Origin: Leptospira ellisii
Lineage (GTDB): Bacteria > Spirochaetota > Leptospiria > Leptospirales > Leptospiraceae
Reading direction: 5' to 3'
Length of the DNA stretch: 22,251 nucleotides
NCBI RefSeq assembly: GCF_002811955.1
Contig: NZ_NPEF01000012.1
Location: 10,001 to 32,251, forward strand
How positions within the stretch are numbered: position 1 is the first letter of the stretch; each line of letters begins with the position of its first letter. Of the stretch, positions 8,763 through 15,388 are shown piece after piece. Below the pieces are notes generated by a model. It did not search any database and was not told where the DNA came from. It saw only the letters and a list, made by a program, of their open reading frames with translations. The translations under genes were made by a program, and so were the position numbers.

Positions 8763-9950
8763 TCAGCTTATCTTGTTTTGTACCCCGGTCAGTTTATCTT
8801 TTAGGATCAAGAACGGCTGTTCGATCAATAGGAAGAAAAACCAGGAAATCAAAAAAGTCACCAACACCAGATAAACGCTGCACCCGAGAAAAACCCAGAC
8901 GTTCGGGGAGGTTTGGATCCAGGGAAGTATTTTTTTGGAGGCCACCGGGATCGCGAATATATGCCAAAGGTAGGCAGTATAACCGAGCCGGGCGAACGGT
9001 CGAAACACGGCGGCGCTGAAGATTCGATTTAAAAATCCGGGATAAAAGGAAAAATACATCAGAACCCCGAAGCCGAAGGAAAGTATGATCGGCCGGATCA
9101 CGAGCGCCCACGCCCCTCCCGGATCCACCTGGTGCGCTCCGATCGTAACGATCAACGCGAGCGATAAAAGCAACTGCAACAGGTTTCGATATTTTCGAAT
9201 CCTTTCTTCGGTCAACGGGAAATGATGAAAACATTCGTATACGATCATTCCGGCGAGGATCGAATCGAATCTCGCGTGAAAATGATACGCGGCGTCGAGA
9301 CTCGCGTCGGGAAAAGCCAATTTCATCCTCACCAAAAACGCGGCCAAAAAGCCCAGGAAATAAAAAATAAAACGGGTTTTTAGATCGACTCGGAATAGGA
9401 AAACGGAACACAAAAAAGGAAGGATGAGATAAAAATGTTCCTCGATGGAAAGGGACCAGCCTCCGTTATAAAGCGCGTGAGGCAGGAAATCCGAAAGATA
9501 AAAGACGTCCACCCAGACGTTTTGGAGCCTGATCTTCGCGTCCGCCATCAGGGAAAGAATTTCAGGATTTGTTATATTTAGAGATTCTAATTTATGAAGC
9601 TGTTGCGCCTTGCTGTAGTATAGGACCGCCAGGGCGAAATAAAACGCCGGAAAAATGCGCAGCGATCTGCGGACGAAGAATTTTTTGATCTCGATCCTTC
9701 CCTTCTTTTCGTTCTCCCGGAACAGGCCTCCGTAGATCAGAAATCCGCTGAGTAAAAAGAAAAAATCCACTCCGGAGGAAAGGGAACCTAAAAAAAGACG
9801 GAGAGGATCCGGCTCGCCGGGAATGATCGTTTTAGCGGTCACCCAACCGTGAAATACCACGACGAATAGTATGGATAACGCGCGGATTCCGTTCAGATTT
9901 TCGTATTCGTTTTCCTTTTTTTGAAATATCGAAAGGAAGTAGTTCTTTAA
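8763..9950 (-). CDS. Acyltransferase 3 family membrane protein (AT3-B), start codon non-canonical or lost
   Basis: The first ordinary start, GTG at 9860, would give 365 residues but would cut off the Arg of the family-essential R-x10-H motif. Reading on in frame to the stop at 9972-9974 gives ...LKNYFLSIFQKKENE...LNGIRALSILFVVVFHGW, which restores the motif (Arg codon 9882-9884) and matches both paralogues. No ATG, GTG or TTG occurs in this stretch. In both paralogues the Met is exactly 19 residues before the Asn of LNG; here that codon is TTA (9948-9950), and the coordinates use it. The only other candidate is ATT at 9966-9968. An AGGA lies about 2 bases before the TTA, which is poor spacing. 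The rest of the gene is intact: [67 protein letters not shown]. It is either read from a rare start codon or is a recently silenced gene. Confidence 0.75.
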   Translation of the reverse strand, partial: LKNYFLSIFQKKENEYENLNGIRALSILFVVVFHGWVTAKTIIPGEPDPLRLFLGSLSSGVDFFFLLSGFLIYGGLFRENEKKGRIEIKKFFVRRSLRIFPAFYFALAVLYYSKAQQLHKLESLNITNPEILSLMADAKIRLQNVWVDVFYLSDFLPHALYNGGWSLSIEEHFYLILPFLCSVFLFRVDLKTRFIFYFLGFLAAFLVRMKLAFPDASLDAAYHFHARFDSILAGMIVYECFHHFPLTEERIRKYRNLLQLLLSLALIVTIGAHQVDPGGAWALVIRPIILSFGFGVLMYFSFYPGFLNRIFSAAVFRPFARLGYTAYLWHIFAIPVASKKILPWIQTSPNVWVFLGCSVYLVLVTFLISWFFFLLIEQPFLILKDKLTGVQNKIS

Positions 9951-10025
9951 ATTCCTTTTATTATAAATACCTTATATATAAAATTTCTAAATTTACACGG
10001 AATTCGATCCGTATCTCCGCCGGAC

Positions 10026-10607
10026 TTATAAAAAAAGCCAAACCTTTCCCCTTAACTTCTGGAACGGAATCAAGCCGTAGTTCCTCGAATCCGTGGAATG
10101 CTCCCGATTGTCTCCGAGTACGAGGAAATAACCGGGGGGAATTCTGCCGGCGTCTCCGATCGGAACGTTACCCTTCACCGCCGTCATAGGAATCATGGAT
10201 AAGGAAGGGGCGAGGGTTTTAAAACCGGGTTTCAAAAAGGTTTCCTGAAGCGGCCCGTCGTTGATGAGGATACGATCGTTTTCGAAACGGAAATAATCCC
10301 CGGGAAGACCAACGACCCGTTTTAGGCTCAACTCCTCTTCGGCTCCGTCCAGCACGAGAACGTCGAAACGTTCCACTTTTCCTTCGATAAAAGAAATTTC
10401 CCATTTTCCGATTCTCGCCGGAAAACCCAACTTCGTCACGAGAATCAAATCCCCTTCCGTATAAGAAGGCGCCATGGAGTAGCCGGATATGAAATAAATC
10501 TGAAACAGAAAAATCCGCATCAATAGGATTGTGAAGAGGGAAAGAAAAATTGGAAGAATCTGCAGAAATAGTTTCCTGATTCTGTTCTTCGATTCCAAAG
10601 TTTTCAT
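10026..10607 (-). CDS. lepB: Type I signal peptidase (S26 family)
   Basis: Signal peptidase I cleaves signal peptides from exported proteins at the outer face of the inner membrane. The protein is 193 residues with one N-terminal membrane anchor (about residues 13-40) and the complete Ser-Lys catalytic dyad. Ser44 lies in SGYSMAPSY and Lys96 in SLKRVVGLPGD, followed by the conserved GDNREHSTDSRNYG and a C-terminal GKVWLFL. The single anchor and compact size resemble Gram-positive and accessory SPases rather than the two-anchor E. coli LepB. It sits between AT3-B and a glycosyltransferase on the same strand, an unusual place for a housekeeping gene, so it may be a second copy. A weak hairpin (ACGGA at 9997 / TCCGT ending 10012) lies in the AT-rich gap between it and AT3-B. 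Confidence 0.93.
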   Translation of the reverse strand: MKTLESKNRIRKLFLQILPIFLSLFTILLMRIFLFQIYFISGYSMAPSYTEGDLILVTKLGFPARIGKWEISFIEGKVERFDVLVLDGAEEELSLKRVVGLPGDYFRFENDRILINDGPLQETFLKPGFKTLAPSLSMIPMTAVKGNVPIGDAGRIPPGYFLVLGDNREHSTDSRNYGLIPFQKLRGKVWLFL

Positions 10608-10672
10608 AATAGACTGGAACAGAATCCGAGAAAGTGCGCTAAAGGAAAAGTCAAAAATCCTAGTCGGAAAGT

Positions 10673-12262
10673 TTACTTTAAAAATCCGCTCCAGATTTCA
10701 TAACTTCCTTCTTTAGATACTTTGAATTCCGAAAGAGCCTCTTTCATTTTTGGAAGTAGGATTTCCCTGTCCCAAACGACCGGTTTTACGATCTCCATTC
10801 CCAAGGAATTTTTTTTCATCTTTTCCCGAGTCGCGGCGTTTACGGAGGAAAGATCGTACTGCACAAAGGCGATCTTTCGATTTTTCCAAAAGGAAGGGCT
10901 TCGTTTTAGTATGGATAGGATCTTTTCGGTCGAATCGGCCGTAAACGTCACCTTATCGAGATAATGCGGACCGATCGTGTAAAAGGAAAGGTAATCGGTG
11001 TATATCCAAATGTCCGCGTTTATCGATTCGATTACGGGAGAAAATTTTTTCACGTGGAGACTTCTCCCTCTTTGGATCCCCAAACCCGCCAAGCCGAGTA
11101 GAAAAGAATAAACGAAACACGCAGTCAAAAAACGTTTCGTTTTTTTTCTTCCGCGCCGGATCGAATAAAACCAAAATTTGCGCACCAGGATCGAATAAGG
11201 AACTATAAGAGGGGCGAAAAATCTAGGTCCCCAATTGTTGAATCCGTCGTTCGGAGCCGTGATCAAAACGAGAACCAGAAATAAAAAAGAGGATCCGAAT
11301 AAGGTCCGATTGTTGACGGATAGTCCGCGAAAGCGGACGATTAGGACGAAGAATAAAAACAACGAGGCCGGTAGATATCCGAAGAAGCCGATCTTCAACG
11401 GACCGAAAAACAACAGATTCACGATCCAATCCAAGCGCTGGTTTAGGGAAACTTGAAAGCCGTGCGCGTTAGCCAGATAACGCGAACCCAACGGATGTCC
11501 GTAGTCGTACCAGTTCCAAACGCAGAACAGGGAGAATAACGTTAGAAATCCGAAACAGGCGGAGATGAAACGGGGGAGCGTTTTATATATTTCTTTTTTT
11601 GAATATATTAATCCTATCATATAAAATAAAAGGACACAACCAGCATAAATCAACCCTTCCAGCCGGAACCAGACGGAAAGACCTAAGAACGCACCGGCGA
11701 CAAACGTCCTATTCCGGCTCGGTTTCCCTTTTAGAAGAAGGGTCAAAGGAATTGCGGAGATCAATACGACGAGGTTGTTTTCGGAAAAATCGAGGGATAA
11801 AGGCCAGGCGAAGGTGCAGAAAAAAGATGCAAACAGAAAGAAAAAATCGAATTTCCAATATTTTCGCAGGAGGATTAGGGAGCATAACGCGAACACCGCG
11901 GAAAGATACGGAAGGTTTCGTATTCCGAAAAGATAGTAGAAGGGAGAGCTTAGGACGGCGAATGAAACGGGAAACGCGCTGATCAATCTGCCTTCGTTCA
12001 CCAGATGAAGGTTGTGCGGCAAGTGATAGAATTCCAAATCCTTATCCATGACTTTTCCCGGATAAAACAATTCCTCCGATCGGAATCCGTTTTTGATAAG
12101 CGAATGAATCTGGATCGCCTTATCGTGGCTGTCTTGAAACAGGGAATATGCAGGAATTGTAAAGTATATGGAGGCGAACAGGCCTAAGACGAGAAGAAAC
12201 CAGGCGATCGTCTTTCGACGTCCCGATTTATAAGTTAACCGTTGAATCCGTTCGATAAACAT
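10673..12262 (-). CDS. GT-C-like integral membrane glycosyltransferase, paralogue 1
   Basis: This 529-residue polytopic membrane protein has a C-terminal soluble domain. The first periplasmic loop carries the acidic site expected of GT-C enzymes (GT39/GT83-like): LFQDSHDKAIQIHSLIKNGF, then YPG. Mid-protein segments shared with the two paralogues are YGHPLGSRY, FFGPLKIGFFGY and TAPNDGF-x4-GPRFFAP. The last ~120 residues (ADIWIYTDYLSFYTIGPHYLDKV onwards) form a predicted periplasmic domain. GT-C enzymes use polyprenyl-phosphate sugars and act on the outer face of the inner membrane, so a role in LPS or protein glycosylation is plausible; donor and acceptor are unknown. It may belong to a Leptospira-restricted glycosyltransferase family, but I state that from memory only. 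A 50-base AT-rich patch interrupts the gene at 11581-11630. It is divergent from AT3-C across 183 bp. Confidence 0.8.
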   Translation of the reverse strand: MFIERIQRLTYKSGRRKTIAWFLLVLGLFASIYFTIPAYSLFQDSHDKAIQIHSLIKNGFRSEELFYPGKVMDKDLEFYHLPHNLHLVNEGRLISAFPVSFAVLSSPFYYLFGIRNLPYLSAVFALCSLILLRKYWKFDFFFLFASFFCTFAWPLSLDFSENNLVVLISAIPLTLLLKGKPSRNRTFVAGAFLGLSVWFRLEGLIYAGCVLLFYMIGLIYSKKEIYKTLPRFISACFGFLTLFSLFCVWNWYDYGHPLGSRYLANAHGFQVSLNQRLDWIVNLLFFGPLKIGFFGYLPASLFLFFVLIVRFRGLSVNNRTLFGSSFLFLVLVLITAPNDGFNNWGPRFFAPLIVPYSILVRKFWFYSIRRGRKKTKRFLTACFVYSFLLGLAGLGIQRGRSLHVKKFSPVIESINADIWIYTDYLSFYTIGPHYLDKVTFTADSTEKILSILKRSPSFWKNRKIAFVQYDLSSVNAATREKMKKNSLGMEIVKPVVWDREILLPKMKEALSEFKVSKEGSYEIWSGFLK

Positions 12263-12445
12263 AATGGCGGCGTTTCAATTGTGCTGTATGGAAGGAAACC
12301 GATCGACCCGTTTCTATCCGGCGAAAAAGCAATCCTAGGTTGGGCAGTCTTTTACGGGAAGCAATCAGAAAACAAAATTGATTTACAGATACCCCTATTT
12401 TTTTTTACATGAACTATCTCATAAAAGCACATCTATGAGGATGTT
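12263..12445. promoter_or_regulatory. Divergent intergenic region with T9 tract, upstream of AT3-C
   Basis: These 183 bp separate the minus-strand glycosyltransferase from the plus-strand AT3-C and must hold promoters for both. Just before AT3-C there is an AT-rich stretch with a run of nine T (12398-12406) and possible -35-like hexamers (TTGATT, TTTACA) around 12379-12387. No convincing -10 box stands out. The ribosome-binding site GAGG at 12437-12440 is well placed for the ATG at 12446. Confidence 0.4.
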
Positions 12446-13633
12446 ATGAAAGCTGCATTCCTGTCAATTTTCGAAAAGCGAACCTGGGAAAAGGATTCCT
12501 TGAACGGTCTTCGCGCGATTTCGATGATTAGCATCTTCGTCTTTCATTTATCCGATCCGATCCGGCATCAGCTTCCCCAAGAGGATGCGATCCTCAATAT
12601 ATTCATCAGTAATCTTACTTCGTCCGTGGACCTCTTTTTTATTTTGAGCGGTTTTTTGATCTACGGGGTGTTGTATCGAGGTTGGGAAAAAACCGGGACG
12701 CTCAGCTTTAAGGAATTTTACGTCAATCGAAGTCTGCGTATTTTTCCGGCTTATTATTTTTTCGTTTTTTTAACGTTAGGCGTTAATAAATTATATCTTA
12801 AGATGGCCCAGGCGTCTCCGGATCCGAATATTCAAGCGTTGATCCCGTCCTATAAAGAGACCATCGATCGCTGGATTTACGACGCATTGTATATTTCCAA
12901 CTATAAAACCTCGTCGCATTTTCACACGTGGTCGTTGTCGCTGGAGGAACAATTCTATCTCGTTTTTCCCCTGATCTGTTATTTTATCCTTTTTAAACTC
13001 TCCAAAAAGCCGCGTTTGATCTTTTTGACGGCCTTGTACGCGTCGGCCGCTTTGATCCGTTATTTCGTTTATCAATCCAACGCCGGAAACCAACCGTATC
13101 ATCTTTTCGATCTTCTTTTTCACAGACCCGCACATACTCGCTTCGATTCGATCGTCGCCGGGATTTTGACTTTCGAGCTTTATAAGAATTGGAATCTCGT
13201 TCCGGAAAAACACGATCGGATCAGGGAATGGTTTTTTCTCGTTCCCGGAATCGTCTTTCTTGCGATCGCCAGTTTCGTTCCGTATTCGTTTTCGGTTTAT
13301 TATACGGTATTTCGTTTTAATTTCTCCAATTTGGGATACGCGATGGTTTTGACGGCAAGTATCCACAATCTTTCCTGGATCGGTAAATTCTTAAGTCTGC
13401 GTATTTTTACGCCTCTCGCGCGGATCAGTTACGGAACTTATCTTTGGCATATCGTGGCGATTTTCGCGGTCAGTACCCAATTGGGTTTAAGTTCGGATCG
13501 CGCCGTTTCCTGGATCTCTTTCGGAAAGGCGCTCGTGTTCGGATTCTTTTACGCGCTTCTTTTCGCTTTGTTCTCGTATATGGCGGTTGAATTTCCCTTT
13601 CTGAATCTGAAAAACAGACTGAAAAAGGACTGA
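12446..13633 (+). CDS. Acyltransferase 3 family membrane protein (AT3-C)
   Basis: Third AT3 paralogue of the cluster, 395 residues and intact, starting at an ATG with GAGG 5 bases upstream. The N-terminus MKAAFLSIFEK and LNGLRAISMISIFVFH give the essential R-x10-H motif at the same distance from the start as in AT3-A. Other family segments are [61 protein letters not shown] and the C-terminal EFPFLNLKNRL. It is the only member of the 7.5-17 kb cluster on the plus strand and forms its own unit between a divergent and a convergent glycosyltransferase. Its presumed reaction is acyl transfer across the inner membrane to a surface sugar. The acceptor probably differs from those of AT3-A and AT3-B, since the central region (about residues 110-200) diverges most. 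Confidence 0.92.
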   Translation: MKAAFLSIFEKRTWEKDSLNGLRAISMISIFVFHLSDPIRHQLPQEDAILNIFISNLTSSVDLFFILSGFLIYGVLYRGWEKTGTLSFKEFYVNRSLRIFPAYYFFVFLTLGVNKLYLKMAQASPDPNIQALIPSYKETIDRWIYDALYISNYKTSSHFHTWSLSLEEQFYLVFPLICYFILFKLSKKPRLIFLTALYASAALIRYFVYQSNAGNQPYHLFDLLFHRPAHTRFDSIVAGILTFELYKNWNLVPEKHDRIREWFFLVPGIVFLAIASFVPYSFSVYYTVFRFNFSNLGYAMVLTASIHNLSWIGKFLSLRIFTPLARISYGTYLWHIVAIFAVSTQLGLSSDRAVSWISFGKALVFGFFYALLFALFSYMAVEFPFLNLKNRLKKD

Positions 13634-13693
13634 TCCCTCCGCTTTAAAAATATATTAAGTGATAGGTTACGGGAACGGTGTAGGACTGGATTT

Positions 13694-15331
13694 TTATTTT
13701 AGATTTTTATAATATTCTATCGCGTGAAATCCCTTAAACGGGGTCCGTTTTTTCTCGCCTCCGAAGCGGGTCTCCAATCCGTTCTCCAACTCGACGGATT
13801 TTTTCCGATCTAAAAGCGGAATCGAATTTCCCAGTCTGCGTATTTCCTTCTCTTCCGCGAAAAAAAGGGACACGGAGGAAAGGGAATCATCCGACGCGAT
13901 CTTGGATAAGATGTTGTTTAGGTCCGTGCCTTGATTGACGCAGAGAATCTTTCGGTAGAGATGGTCGATTCCCGCCTGTCCGCACAAAATCGGATCGGTA
14001 AAAATCCAGAGGGACGTTTCGTTTTTCGCGAAGGAATTTCGGAAAGATTTTTCCTGTTTCGAGATATGGCGCATTATCTTCAACGTAACTCCCGATACGG
14101 AGAGGGAGAATACGACCGAAAAGATCGAAACGCTTTTCCAAAAACCGGCTCTTCCCGGATTCCATCCGCTCCATAATACGAGAAGGGGCGGAAGCAGGAG
14201 TAGGAGATATCTCCCCGTGATCGTTATACCGTCGTTAGGCGCCGTGGAGAGAACCAACACGGAATAAATTCCGATTAATTTCAAAAGGAAATCGGAGTTT
14301 CCGTCCCGCTTTTTTTTGAGGACGAGATAATACAGGACGGGAAGGATCAGAAAAGGGGAATAAAAGAAGAATCCGAACTTGGGAACGCCGTCCACTAAGT
14401 TTACGAACGCGATCGAAAAGGAACGCGCTATTCTTTCCGTTATCGAAACCTCCTCCCGTCCGAAGTTGAATATGAATCTCACTCCGAGCGGATGACCGTA
14501 TTCAAGTATATTCCAAAAAAAGAATGTAATAATCGGAATTAGGGAAAGGAATATTGAAAATACGTTACTCGCTCGTACGAGATTTTTCCTCTCTTGTCCC
14601 GAGATAGGAATTTCGGCCGCGACCAATGCAGACAAAAAGAGAAGCGACTCCAACCGAAACCAAACCGCTACGGAGAACGCGGTCACTGCGGTACAAAGAG
14701 AGGCGACTCGTTTCGTATCCCGATAAGCGAGCCAAGAGACGAATCCGAACGTATTCAATAGGAAGAAAAGGGGATATTCTCCGAAGTCGGAATTCAACGC
14801 CAACAAAATCGTTCCGCAATATCCCAATACCATCGTCTTTTGATCGATTCTTCCGTTTCGGTATAGGAGATACAACGCGATCAGGGACAACAGGGAATTT
14901 GCGAACGGGATGTATTTCCAATCCAATCCCGCAGCACGATATAAGGACGCGAAAATCGAAAACGCGATCGGATATTGGCCGATGAATTTCCCCTTTACGT
15001 TTTCGGCGAATCCGGGTAGGAAGAATGCTTCGTGAAGCGGATCCAATGTTTGCGCGGGATAACGGATCTCGTCGGTTTTAAATCCGTTGACGATCAGGGA
15101 TTCGGTTTGCATCGCCTTTAGCGCCGAATCCGCGATATAAAATTCCCCGCTGTCGATCCAAAAGGAAACGGAAACTAGGATAAGAAGAAGGAAAAGAAGG
15201 CCCAGATTCCGTCTCGTTTTCTCTACGATCGGGGAACGGGTTTTTTCCTCCTTTTTCGAATTTCGCTTATTAAATTCATTAAAACGAAGGAACGCGTACG
15301 CTTTTTCGATTCGGATTTCCCTCGTCTGCAT
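13694..15331 (-). CDS. GT-C-like integral membrane glycosyltransferase, paralogue 2
   Basis: The protein is 545 residues and polytopic. It shares the paralogue signatures: FYIADSALKAMQTESLIVNGF in the first loop (the aligned Asp is kept), YGHPLGVRF, GFFFYSPF, TAPNDGI-x3-GRYLLL and a C-terminal domain starting at SLWIFTDPILCGQAGIDHLY. Compared with paralogue 1 it has about 25 extra N-terminal residues that are basic and polar (MQTREIRIEKAYAF to EEKTRSP). I kept the ATG at 15331 because no ATG, GTG or TTG follows before the first membrane helix, although its ribosome-binding site is poor. It is convergent with AT3-C (60 bp gap) and lies 57 bp downstream of paralogue 3 on the same strand, so these two are probably co-transcribed. 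Donor and acceptor are unknown. Confidence 0.78.
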   Translation of the reverse strand: MQTREIRIEKAYAFLRFNEFNKRNSKKEEKTRSPIVEKTRRNLGLLFLLLILVSVSFWIDSGEFYIADSALKAMQTESLIVNGFKTDEIRYPAQTLDPLHEAFFLPGFAENVKGKFIGQYPIAFSIFASLYRAAGLDWKYIPFANSLLSLIALYLLYRNGRIDQKTMVLGYCGTILLALNSDFGEYPLFFLLNTFGFVSWLAYRDTKRVASLCTAVTAFSVAVWFRLESLLFLSALVAAEIPISGQERKNLVRASNVFSIFLSLIPIITFFFWNILEYGHPLGVRFIFNFGREEVSITERIARSFSIAFVNLVDGVPKFGFFFYSPFLILPVLYYLVLKKKRDGNSDFLLKLIGIYSVLVLSTAPNDGITITGRYLLLLLPPLLVLWSGWNPGRAGFWKSVSIFSVVFSLSVSGVTLKIMRHISKQEKSFRNSFAKNETSLWIFTDPILCGQAGIDHLYRKILCVNQGTDLNNILSKIASDDSLSSVSLFFAEEKEIRRLGNSIPLLDRKKSVELENGLETRFGGEKKRTPFKGFHAIEYYKNLK

Positions 15332-15388
15332 GAATGCATATACGGAAGTGCGCCGGAGACTCCGCCATTAAAAAGGAGACCGAGACGG

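Noticed and set aside
9997..10012. ACGGA/TCCGT hairpin after lepB as a terminator
   Set aside because: The stem is 5 bp and the downstream sequence on the minus strand is AT-rich but without a clear T-run.
15240..15300. AAGGAGG on the minus strand within the N-terminal part of glycosyltransferase paralogue 2, as evidence for a later start
   Set aside because: No ATG, GTG or TTG in frame follows it at a usable distance.
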